Below, piece by piece: positions 1 through 5,781 of a DNA stretch of 10,156 bases (position 1 is its first letter; the number at the start of each line of letters is the position of its first letter). This DNA is from Promethearchaeota archaeon (GTDB lineage Archaea > Asgardarchaeota > Lokiarchaeia > Sigynarchaeales > SOKP01). The notes below the pieces were generated by a model. It was not told the origin of the DNA. It made no database searches and was given only the letters and a program-made list of their open reading frames with translations. Location of the stretch: the NCBI GenBank assembly GCA_019057975.1, contig JAHLWJ010000157.1, positions 1-10,156 of the forward strand, in the 5' to 3' direction. A program made the position numbers and the translations under genes.

Positions 1-181
1 AAAATTATAAGTGAGAATTATTATTTATTTACCTACAAAATTCGGTTATTTCACGTATCTCTATTAAAACTAATCTAACAATTATTATCCCCTGAATTTT
101 AATGGTCTAAGAATTAATTTAAAAAAATTTGAACTCTTATTTTTCAATAAATAGACACTTTAAGATTAGCTTTTAGTTCTG

Positions 182-196
182 TAACCGTTTCACGAA
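182..196 (+). repeat. Dispersed 15-base repeat, copy 1
   Basis: The sequence is TAACCGTTTCACGAA, identical to the copy at 2742-2756 and one base different from the copies at 3614-3628 and 6746-6760. All four have the same orientation. The core CGT-TTC-ACG has a small dyad symmetry. This copy overlaps the stop codon of the minus-strand hydrolase remnant, whose TGA is at 192-190, so the remnant ends inside the repeat. It is followed on the plus strand by a run of seven T. The function is unknown. Confidence 0.85.
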
Positions 197-597
197 CTTT
201 TTTTATTATTAAAATCCAGAAATGCTTTGACAACCATGTGAAATTTTGGGTCTGATACCACTGTTAAATGATCTTTCCCTTGGATTTGAAAGTGACACAC
301 ATCTGGAAGTATTTGGGCCACTAAAGTTTTGTCTCCGAGGAGAATCTCACTAGAACCTAGAACAGTCATTACAGGCACTTTAATTTTCTTAAGAGCTCCT
401 CTTCTTTGGACAGGAGAAGCTATTACTTCAAGCTGGTCCTTTAGTGAGTCCGCCTGTACAGCAGCTAAAGCAAGTAAATCATTTTCACCTAATTCTGCAA
501 CCCTATGGAATGCACGAGCCATTACGTCCTTAACTTGATCGATACTTTCTGCCTTAAACGCTTCGCTTATCCGTTTTGTGCTTTCTTTATCCTTTGA
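190..597 (-). pseudogene. C-terminal remnant of an alpha/beta hydrolase
   Basis: The minus-strand frame reads as the last third of an alpha/beta hydrolase. It has a cap-like helical stretch (SEAFKAESIDQVKDV, then MARAFHRVAELGEND), a strand IKVPVMTVLGSSE of the type that carries the acid residue, and GKDHLTVVSDP with the catalytic-type His near the end. The N-terminal half with the GxSxG nucleophile is absent. The only in-frame ATG (520-522) gives 110 residues, but family-like sequence continues upstream of it. The frame stays open to a TAG at 676-678 with no ATG, GTG or TTG, so there is no credible native start. The DNA is visibly richer in G+C than its surroundings, which suggests a different origin. 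The frame stops inside repeat copy 1. It could be expressed as a small protein from the internal ATG, but it cannot be a complete esterase. The upstream boundary is approximate. Confidence 0.75.
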
Positions 598-705
598 TAT
601 TTCCTTATCATCTTCATTAATGATGATAGTAGACTGTATTAAAATATTTATGGATGTTATTACTAGATAGAGAACCTATATATCTTAAAAAATTATGAAT
701 ATTGC

Positions 706-2316
706 TTATAATCTTGTCTTTAATTGGTCAAAGATAAACTTAGTTCTTTTTAGGTCATCTTCATTATAGATTAGCAAATCGTTTTTAATCTTCTCCTTAA
801 CTTTCTCATCCTTACTACTTAAAAATCTCTCATATTCAATTGGAGCTAAAATACCATCAGAAATTTCCAAATCTTGTTTTGGATAACCCAGAAACTCCGA
901 GACTTCTTTAAGTCCGCAAGGCTTTCCTAATGGTAAAAAATACTTTTGTTTACGTTGACTTTGAGTATATAATAAATCTTGATATAAATCGAAAAATGAA
1001 TCTTTTATATGGTTAAAAGGTAATTTAAACCTACTAAAACAATTCCGTAGATGAGGAACATCTGCAGTCGTAGACCTATATGCAATTAATAACGGTTTTT
1101 CATTCTCTACCCATCGACTAAAGTTTTCTAACATTTCCTTTTCATCTTTCGGTTCATCTAGGAATAATTGCTGTACTTTGCCATTCCTATCCATCCAACC
1201 TAAAAGAAACATGCCATGCGGTCCACAGCTTGTACTTTCTGGATCATATTCTGCATCGAGAAAATATATGTTTTTTTCCTCTAAATTACCGAGAGCTGAT
1301 TTTATCCCTTTTTTATTTATAATACTATTAGATTCAATTGCTTTCGCATAATTAATTATTAGGTATAATGTATGTTTTTGAATATCTGAAAATGTCTGGT
1401 ATAATTGATTATTAGGGCTTAAGGCTGCGAGTTGTTCTACATACTGAATTCCATGTTCTTTCAATTTTACTTCTGTTTTATCTCCTACCATAGGAACCAT
1501 TGTTAGACTACATAGGGTTTTCCAGTTAATATGAATATTATTTTGAGATATATCAATTAAAGCTATTCTTCCTGGAGCTCCATAATTATCGTGGGACGCA
1601 CAATTTACAACTAAAGTATTGTGATATGGCTTAGACTTTCCTCCTTGTAGGTGGACATGTCCTGATATTACTAATCTTACCTTATTGGTATATTTCTCAA
1701 TGAAGTCTCTTAATGAAATAGAACCTATGTGCTCTTTCCCGAACCTTATGGCGAAATCGAGAATCTCAAATGGAGGGGAATGAGAAACAATAATTATTTG
1801 CTTATCGACGACTTGATCTATTTTACGTTCTAAATGATTTTTTATTTCTTGCTCGTTATATAGCAGGTGACCTATATGACCAGAAGAACCTTCTATGCCA
1901 ATTATGGCAAAATCATCTATAATTACAGGGTTTTCATGTACGTCATATACTTTTTTTCCATTAATTGCTTCTTTTATGTAAGGAAGATCATCATTCCCTG
2001 CTACCACACATAATCCATATTTTGAATTATTAGCTAATTTCTCAAATTGATTTACATTATTCATTTGATTTTGCAGGATAATTTTTTCTAAGGTCTTTTT
2101 ATCCAAGTCCTCAAATTCCTCATCCATCAGTATAAATTGATTTCGATATTCCTTCTTTAGCCCCTTTGGTAGTAATTTGTACTCCACCTTATTAAACCGT
2201 TCTATATCATCTCCTGCATAAACAATAACATCTGGCTTTTCCTTCGACTTTTCTAAATAATCTATAAATTGCTCAATATCCTGAACCCTCCAATCTGAAA
2301 AGGCTAAAATTTTCAT
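706..2316 (-). CDS. Metallophosphoesterase-HhH-RNase H fold exonuclease fusion protein
   Basis: This 536-residue protein has three readable parts. Residues 1-265 are a calcineurin-like metallophosphoesterase: SDWR at 7-10, GDD at 35-37, GND at 107-109, SH at 178-179 and GHVH at 219-222. The usual DxH of motif I is D8-W9-R10, so one metal-binding His is replaced by Arg, and the usual GNH(E/D) is GND-D. Residues about 268-300 (TMVPMVGDKTEVKLKEHGI) look like a helix-hairpin-helix of the kind found in TM0106-type predicted nucleases. Residues 352-536 resemble an RNase H-fold 3'-5' exonuclease (YprB/TM0106-like): D354-A-E356, then AYRSTTAD with D419, and YNEDD at 517-521. A nucleic-acid-processing role in repair or defence is inferred. 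The gene stands alone and has no strong ribosome binding site. The start is fixed by the phosphoesterase motif beginning at residue 3. Domain assignments come from motif reading only. The exonuclease part is the less certain. Confidence 0.85.
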   Translation of the reverse strand: MKILAFSDWRVQDIEQFIDYLEKSKEKPDVIVYAGDDIERFNKVEYKLLPKGLKKEYRNQFILMDEEFEDLDKKTLEKIILQNQMNNVNQFEKLANNSKYGLCVVAGNDDLPYIKEAINGKKVYDVHENPVIIDDFAIIGIEGSSGHIGHLLYNEQEIKNHLERKIDQVVDKQIIIVSHSPPFEILDFAIRFGKEHIGSISLRDFIEKYTNKVRLVISGHVHLQGGKSKPYHNTLVVNCASHDNYGAPGRIALIDISQNNIHINWKTLCSLTMVPMVGDKTEVKLKEHGIQYVEQLAALSPNNQLYQTFSDIQKHTLYLIINYAKAIESNSIINKKGIKSALGNLEEKNIYFLDAEYDPESTSCGPHGMFLLGWMDRNGKVQQLFLDEPKDEKEMLENFSRWVENEKPLLIAYRSTTADVPHLRNCFSRFKLPFNHIKDSFFDLYQDLLYTQSQRKQKYFLPLGKPCGLKEVSEFLGYPKQDLEISDGILAPIEYERFLSSKDEKVKEKIKNDLLIYNEDDLKRTKFIFDQLKTRL

Positions 2317-2368
2317 TTACATCTTCTTAAAAGGATTTAATCTTTTAATAATAAAATAAATCCATCCT

Positions 2369-2382
2369 TTTTAAATATATCG
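2369..2382 (-). promoter_or_regulatory. TATA-like promoter of the phosphoesterase-exonuclease gene
   Basis: On the minus strand the sequence reads GATATATTTAAAAAGG, with the TATA-like core about 55-65 bases ahead of the ATG at 2316. Archaeal transcription normally starts about 25 bases downstream of the box, which would leave a leader of roughly 30 bases. It is the best-placed box in the interval, but A+T richness makes single boxes weak evidence. Confidence 0.4.
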
Positions 2383-2426
2383 CTAAAATGGTAAGCGTTT
2401 CGTTTTGTTTTGGTTTGCAGTAGAAT

Positions 2427-2481
2427 ATATACGTCTGTATATGCTTCTATTTGTATGTATATTCATATATGTCTACATCTG
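2427..2481. repeat. Imperfect A/T-rich direct repeat in a low-complexity stretch
   Basis: ATATACGTCTGTATATG at 2427-2443 and ATATATGTCTACATCTG at 2465-2481 match at 13 of 17 positions and are separated by a similar TATGTATATTC-type run. The stretch from about 2390 to 2516 has no readable frame on either strand and separates the phosphoesterase gene promoter from the HsdR-like fragment. It may be decayed sequence, or A/T-rich spacer that looks repetitive by composition. Confidence 0.35.
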
Positions 2482-2516
2482 TTCACTTATTCTTATTTTT
2501 AAATATCGTTTTATGA

Positions 2517-2741
2517 ATCAACGAAGATAACATTCCGTTCTGTGTTCTTACAGATGGTAACCGATATCAAATATTTGAAACATATAAAAAAACTAATGTT
2601 TCGGATCGTTTATTGATAGATGTTGTTTTAAATAATGGAGAAGTAAGCATAGAAAAGAAGCTTGAATATTTAAACTTTTTATCAAAGGAAAATGTTAGAA
2701 ATGGATCTTTAGAAAGAATCATTTTTATGTTTTTAATTTGA
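2517..2741 (+). pseudogene. Fragment resembling a type I restriction HsdR N-terminal domain
   Basis: A plus-strand frame starting right after a TGA at 2514-2516 codes for 74 residues with no start codon near its beginning. It contains PFCVLTDGNRYQIFETYKK and, later, LEYLNFLSKENVRNGSLE. The pattern vLTDGxxWxiYdT followed by a LxxLskeNl helix is typical of the second part of the nuclease domain at the N terminus of type I restriction R subunits and related PD-(D/E)XK proteins. The catalytic part that should precede it is missing, and nothing resembling it lies upstream. The frame ends in TGA at 2739-2741, and repeat copy 2 begins at the very next base. I read it as a relic. The family assignment rests on one motif and is moderate. 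Confidence 0.6.
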
Positions 2742-2756
2742 TAACCGTTTCACGAA
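2742..2756 (+). repeat. Dispersed 15-base repeat, copy 2
   Basis: The sequence TAACCGTTTCACGAA is identical to copy 1 at 182-196 and has the same orientation. It starts directly after the stop codon of the HsdR-like fragment. It lies 175 bases ahead of the nuclease-like gene at 2932, so it marks the left edge of a block with that single gene, and copy 3 marks the right edge. Confidence 0.85.
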
Positions 2757-2878
2757 GAAAATTTCATTGCAATAATCCTTAGAAATCAAAGGGATATAAA
2801 GGTAGTATCATCCCTGAGAAATTATTCTAACTTATAAAACATTATTTGAAATCATCAATTGATATCTTTTTTTCTAGG

Positions 2879-2890
2879 TTTTATTTAAAA
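2879..2890 (+). promoter_or_regulatory. TATA-like promoter of the nuclease-like gene at 2932
   Basis: TTTTATTTAAAA ends about 40 bases before the ATG at 2932. With the usual archaeal spacing, transcription would start near 2911-2915 and leave a leader of about 15-20 bases. The ribosome binding site is weak. A second A/T run at 2901-2914 makes the exact box uncertain. Confidence 0.4.
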
Positions 2891-2931
2891 GCATCTGATT
2901 ATTTTTTTAATAAATAGAGATGTGTTTGTAA

Positions 2932-3525
2932 ATGAATTATAAAGATAGATTTTTAAATTATGTATGGCCTCGAGTAGAAAGTTTTCTTGAATTATACTCA
3001 CAAGCAACATTTACATCTTGGATCGGACCTTACATGTGGAATGAAGATGGAGATCTAAAAAGAATAATTACTCGGTTTTGTGAAGAAGAATTTGGACTAT
3101 TAACGGTCCATAATGAAGCTAAAGTTGCTGAATTCTATTTTAAAACATTTAAAGACCAAGTGGAATCAGGAGAGAGACAAAAACGTAAGACTTATTCAAT
3201 AGACATAGACATTACAGATGCTAGAGAATGTAAAACCATGGAGGAATTAAGAAATTTAAAACACGGTCTTTTCATTGAAGTTAAAGGAATAGCGAACACT
3301 ATGTGGGAGATTGATGTGAGAAAAAAGATTGAAGGATTTAAAGAAGATTGTGAGAAACTGAAAGAAATGATTAAAAATCAATTTTGTAAATATGCGATTG
3401 CTATTCTTGTGGATAATGGAGATCAAAAAGGAAAGAATCACATTAAGGACAAACAAAACTATATTCAAGAATTAGAAAAAAATTATCTCCCCGTTGTCCC
3501 CATAATCTGGCAAAAAAACATATAA
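2932..3525 (+). CDS. Putative PD-(D/E)XK-fold nuclease
   Basis: The 197-residue protein has no family I can name with confidence. The residue pattern fits the PD-(D/E)XK nuclease core. A helix with Glu residues (HNEAKVAEFYF, 60-70) is followed by a strand YSIDIDITD with D91 and D93. Next comes the strand LFIEVKG with E116 and K118, which would be the ExK motif. A charged helix follows at about 128-150 (KKIEGFKEDCEKLKEMIKN), then another strand YAIAILVDNGD at 154-164. There is no signal peptide or membrane segment, so it would be cytoplasmic. It is transcribed alone between repeat copies 2 and 3, with a decayed restriction-type fragment immediately upstream, which is compatible with a restriction-like or defence role. 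It could instead be a non-catalytic protein with this fold. The gene itself is secure, but the function is inference. Confidence 0.8.
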   Translation: MNYKDRFLNYVWPRVESFLELYSQATFTSWIGPYMWNEDGDLKRIITRFCEEEFGLLTVHNEAKVAEFYFKTFKDQVESGERQKRKTYSIDIDITDARECKTMEELRNLKHGLFIEVKGIANTMWEIDVRKKIEGFKEDCEKLKEMIKNQFCKYAIAILVDNGDQKGKNHIKDKQNYIQELEKNYLPVVPIIWQKNI

Positions 3526-3613
3526 AGATCCATCTTTTATCTATTTGGATTAATTATATCATTAAGGAGACTAATCATTTTAATTAAATTTGATGAATAG
3601 TTTTATAAAATTC

Positions 3614-3628
3614 TAACCGTTTTACGAA
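3614..3628 (+). repeat. Dispersed 15-base repeat, copy 3
   Basis: The sequence TAACCGTTTTACGAA has one C-to-T change from copies 1 and 2. The change falls in the spacer of the CGT-N3-ACG core, so that dyad is kept. It has the same orientation as the others. It sits between two convergent genes, 88 bases after the stop of the nuclease-like gene and about 60 bases beyond the stop of the small minus-strand gene. Confidence 0.8.
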
Positions 3629-3642
3629 AATTAATTAAAATT

Positions 3643-3650
3643 AAAAAAAA
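3643..3650 (-). terminator. Oligo-T terminator of the small SMP-like gene
   Basis: The minus strand shows GGTC followed by eight T, about 37 bases past the stop codon at 3688. Archaeal RNA polymerase terminates on such T tracts without needing a hairpin. It also bounds the repeat-containing interval on its right side. Confidence 0.45.
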
Positions 3651-3687
3651 GACCTTATTTACGGTATTTATTAATTTTTAAGATATT

Positions 3688-3816
3688 TTATTTTTTATTT
3701 CTATTTTTATTAGCTGCTCTTTGAGCTCTTGCTTTAAAATCTTGATTTCTTCCTGATTTATCTGCATGGGATTGTATTCGACGAGCTGCTTTTCCATCCA
3801 TCTTTTTTTTACTCAT
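3688..3816 (-). CDS. Small hydrophilic SMP-like protein
   Basis: This 42-residue, very basic protein begins MSKKKMDGKAARRIQS. It has the pattern K-A-A-x-R-I-Q-S, then A-D-K-S-G, and later D-F-K-A-R-A-Q-R-A-A followed by a Lys/Asn tail. The R-I-Q-S ... F-x-x-R-A-Q-x-A-A signature is like the SMP (seed maturation protein) motif of plant and fungal late-embryogenesis-type proteins, which are disordered stress or desiccation hydrophilins. No catalytic residues or membrane segments are visible. The start is supported by GGTGAT five bases ahead of the ATG. The upstream leader resembles that of the other small gene at 9976-10119. That the gene is real is likely from codon content, ribosome binding site and motif. 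A stress-protectant or nucleic-acid-binding role is inference from family resemblance. Confidence 0.8.
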   Translation of the reverse strand: MSKKKMDGKAARRIQSHADKSGRNQDFKARAQRAANKNRNKK

Positions 3817-3858
3817 TTATTATCACCTATTATACTTAAATTTGATACAAATTATTCA

Positions 3859-3872
3859 GACTATAAATAGTC
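3859..3872 (-). promoter_or_regulatory. Palindromic TATA region upstream of the SMP-like gene
   Basis: GACTAT-AA-ATAGTC is a perfect 6-base inverted repeat with a two-base centre. On the minus strand its middle reads as a TATA box (TATTTATAG), 43-56 bases ahead of the ATG at 3816. This spacing would give a leader of about 20-25 bases containing the GGTGAT site. The symmetry could be an operator over the promoter, or simply a symmetric TATA box. Confidence 0.45.
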
Positions 3873-3938
3873 ATATTTCTGATTTATGGTGATAAACATG
3901 GATTTCTAACATTGATATATAGAAAAATTTCATGATTG

Positions 3939-4724
3939 TTAATCAATTAAATCTTTGATTATTTTCAAAAAATTTAAACAACCTTCAATTGGCAATCCCC
4001 TCATTCTAATTGCATATTGATTTTTGTTCTTTTTTGATAAATCTTTTGAAAATTTTAGAATTCTATCCTTTACAATAATATCATTAGGATTTATATTAAC
4101 AAGGCCTTCCTCAAATATTTCTGGATAAAATTCCAATCTAAAGTTAAAATTAATTTTATTTTCAATATTAGGAATTATTACTTCTGATGCTTTTGCTAAA
4201 TTTTCTAGTTTAGAGGAGATTTTTATATCTAAAATAGAATCCAAAGGTTTTTTAAACTCAAGATACATCATAAAATTTGAGACTTCAATTTTATTTACTT
4301 TGTTAGGTTTCATAAAATAATACACCTCCATATTATTTTCTATTATTTTTGAAATACTATCCATCTCATTAACTATTGAGATGATTTTATCAATCTCAAG
4401 ATTTTTATCATTATTATCAAATTTTAGATAAACATCATAAAAATATCCTTTTTCACCAAAACCCATTCCAATACTATCGAGATATTCAAAATTTTTATTT
4501 GGAAATATTCCGTACTTGAATCTTAATGTAGGATGTTCTTTACTTAGTACTTTAAAAGGATCAATCGGTTCAACTATTGGATTAGAAAATTTAATAGAAA
4601 TTATGTCTTCCAAATAGATCTTAAATTCTTCTTGAAAGTCTAACAATTTATTTAATTCAAAAACTGGTTTTTCAAAATATACTAGCTTTCCTATTAGGTT
4701 ATTGCTTATAGGAATAATTTTCAT
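3939..4724 (-). CDS. Unrecognised protein, second gene of the regulator operon
   Basis: I do not recognise this 261-residue protein. It has no membrane segment, signal peptide or Cys-rich motif. It alternates strands and short helices: strand-rich at 10-20 (IGKLVYFEKPVF), then a helix at 23-45. Next is a Gly-containing strand region at 67-103 (LRFKYGIFP, IGMGFGEKGYFYDVYLKF), and a possible duplicated alpha/beta module at 145-205. A basic patch (RMRGLP, 240-245) precedes the final helix. It starts one base after the stop of the winged-helix gene (TAA-A-ATG), with GGAGGT about 11 bases ahead of the ATG inside the upstream gene, so the two are translationally coupled. It probably works with that regulator, for example as its effector-binding or partner subunit. 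That is inferred from position only. Confidence 0.85.
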   Translation of the reverse strand: MKIIPISNNLIGKLVYFEKPVFELNKLLDFQEEFKIYLEDIISIKFSNPIVEPIDPFKVLSKEHPTLRFKYGIFPNKNFEYLDSIGMGFGEKGYFYDVYLKFDNNDKNLEIDKIISIVNEMDSISKIIENNMEVYYFMKPNKVNKIEVSNFMMYLEFKKPLDSILDIKISSKLENLAKASEVIIPNIENKINFNFRLEFYPEIFEEGLVNINPNDIIVKDRILKFSKDLSKKNKNQYAIRMRGLPIEGCLNFLKIIKDLID

Positions 4725-4725
4725 T

Positions 4726-5583
4726 TTATCTTATAACCTCCATATTTTGCTTTTTTTCTATTTTACGTTTTAAGGCATCTAGAAATTTCTTAGAAATTTC
4801 ATTAATTTCAGTGTATTCATAATCAGAAGTTACCTTATCGCTTCTTTTTATTTTTATATTTACTTCTTGGTCTGTTTGAAAAGTATTTTTCAATAATAAG
4901 CTTTTTTGAAAGGAGTTGATTAAATTATGAATTGATTCACTTGAAGTTAAATGCTCTAAATCTAATTCTGAAGCTTTTTCATACTTCCTTTCACCTTTAT
5001 ATACTAAATTTCCAAGTAAAAACATAATAATTTTGTTTTGTTCCATAATTTCATTATTCTGGTTAATAATCATATTGTTTTGAAGATTAATTTTTTCAGT
5101 ATTTTCTTTAGAAGTCTCCATTTGAGAAATCTCTTCAATATCATAATCAAAACTGAAAATATCTTGAGTTATATCAGAATAAAGTGATATGACAACAGTT
5201 TTACCTCGATTTGTGATGAAATACTCATCCTCACTTGTATTTTTTTTAATTTGTTCCTTCGAAGTTAATTCTTCAAGATATATCTCAAGATCAGGATCAG
5301 AAATAATTTTTTTAATCCTTATTGCTGATTTTTCATTGAAAGCTTTACTTTCATAAAGGGTTACTAAAATCCTCTGATTAATTGATAAACGCTCAAAAAA
5401 ATCAGAATGGCTTATCACTTCAATTTTATTATTATCATTAATTTTAATTTTTGGTGAAAACTTTAAAAGGTGAGACAAAATTCTTAGATAATCATTAGCA
5501 GTTTGCCAATGTAGGCCTGATTTTTCACTGATTTCATTAATAGAATACTCTTCATTTATTTTCAAATTACTTAATACATTCAT
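4726..5583 (-). CDS. Double winged-helix protein with coiled-coil segment
   Basis: This 285-residue protein starts with a helix-turn-helix, YSINEISEKSGLHWQTANDY at 13-32, followed by a wing at about 45-57, as in archaeal winged-helix regulators. A second winged-helix-like unit follows at about 62-138, ending in the wing YFITNRGKTVVIS. Residues about 155-190 are an Asn/Gln-rich amphipathic helix (NLQNNMIINQNNEIMEQNK) that probably dimerises. The rest (200-285) is charged, helical and unrecognised. It is divergent from the winged-helix/zinc-ribbon gene at 5782. A strong inverted repeat between them is the likely operator for one or both. The start ATG has no nearby ribosome binding site but lies a normal distance below a TATA box. 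A DNA-binding regulator is likely, but the target is unknown. Confidence 0.85.
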   Translation of the reverse strand: MNVLSNLKINEEYSINEISEKSGLHWQTANDYLRILSHLLKFSPKIKINDNNKIEVISHSDFFERLSINQRILVTLYESKAFNEKSAIRIKKIISDPDLEIYLEELTSKEQIKKNTSEDEYFITNRGKTVVISLYSDITQDIFSFDYDIEEISQMETSKENTEKINLQNNMIINQNNEIMEQNKIIMFLLGNLVYKGERKYEKASELDLEHLTSSESIHNLINSFQKSLLLKNTFQTDQEVNIKIKRSDKVTSDYEYTEINEISKKFLDALKRKIEKKQNMEVIR

Positions 5584-5633
5584 AAGAATTGAAAAAATTA
5601 GAGAAGGTTTTTTTTTTATAATTTCTCACCTTA

Positions 5634-5646
5634 ATATTTATATACG
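5634..5646 (-). promoter_or_regulatory. TATA-like promoter of the 5583-3939 operon
   Basis: The minus strand reads CGTATATAAATATTAAGG, with the box about 52-63 bases ahead of the ATG at 5583. The expected leader is about 30 bases. It lies about 12 bases outside the left arm of the 5657-5698 inverted repeat, so a protein bound there would sit just upstream of the box, at the recruitment or blocking position. Confidence 0.45.
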
Positions 5647-5656
5647 TTTAATGTCT

Positions 5657-5698
5657 TCATTATAATATAAATATTTACATTTCTATATATTATAATGA
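5657..5698. promoter_or_regulatory. Perfect 13-base inverted repeat between divergent regulator genes
   Basis: The arms TCATTATAATATA (5657-5669) and TATATTATAATGA (5686-5698) are exact reverse complements separated by 16 bases. The centres of the arms are about 29 bases apart, close to three helical turns, which suits a dimer or tetramer. The repeat sits midway between two divergent genes that both encode winged-helix proteins and lies between their candidate TATA boxes. The most likely role is a shared operator, with autoregulation by one of the two neighbours. The arms are A/T-rich but have the non-repetitive ends TCATTATAA and TTATAATGA, so chance symmetry is unlikely. Confidence 0.65.
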
Positions 5699-5705
5699 GT
5701 AAAAC

Positions 5706-5716
5706 AATATTTAAAC
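5706..5716 (+). promoter_or_regulatory. TATA-like promoter of the winged-helix/zinc-ribbon gene
   Basis: AATATTTAAAC lies eight bases outside the right arm of the 5657-5698 inverted repeat. Transcription would start near 5735-5740, leaving a leader of about 45 bases to the preferred ATG at 5782, or about 10 bases to the ATG at 5749. Placement mirrors the minus-strand box on the other side of the repeat. Confidence 0.45.
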
Positions 5717-5781
5717 TTGTTGGTTAAAAATGATAATACTTAGAGATTATGATACATTTCAATGGTATATCGGTGATTTCA

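Noticed and set aside
329..538. A 69-residue open frame on the plus strand
   Set aside because: It is antisense to the hydrolase remnant, whose protein sequence is clearly family-like. This frame shows no motif.
620..629. Perfect C-box-like ATGATGA within a 7-base inverted repeat (606-612 and 622-628), possible C/D guide RNA
   Set aside because: No D, C' or D' boxes (CTGA-type) are found at suitable distances, and the segment lies in the open frame upstream of the hydrolase remnant.
2391..2401. TAAGCGTTTC as a partial extra copy of the 15-base repeat
   Set aside because: Only about nine bases match and the second half is unrelated. One such match is expected by chance in a window this size.
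2790..2815. AGGGAT/ATCCCT hairpin downstream of repeat copy 2
   Set aside because: The stem is six bases with a 14-base loop and no T tract. It is too weak to call a terminator or riboswitch.
3256..3468. A 70-residue open frame on the minus strand, rich in Phe and Ile
   Set aside because: It is the antisense shadow of a Lys/Glu-rich coding region in the nuclease-like gene.
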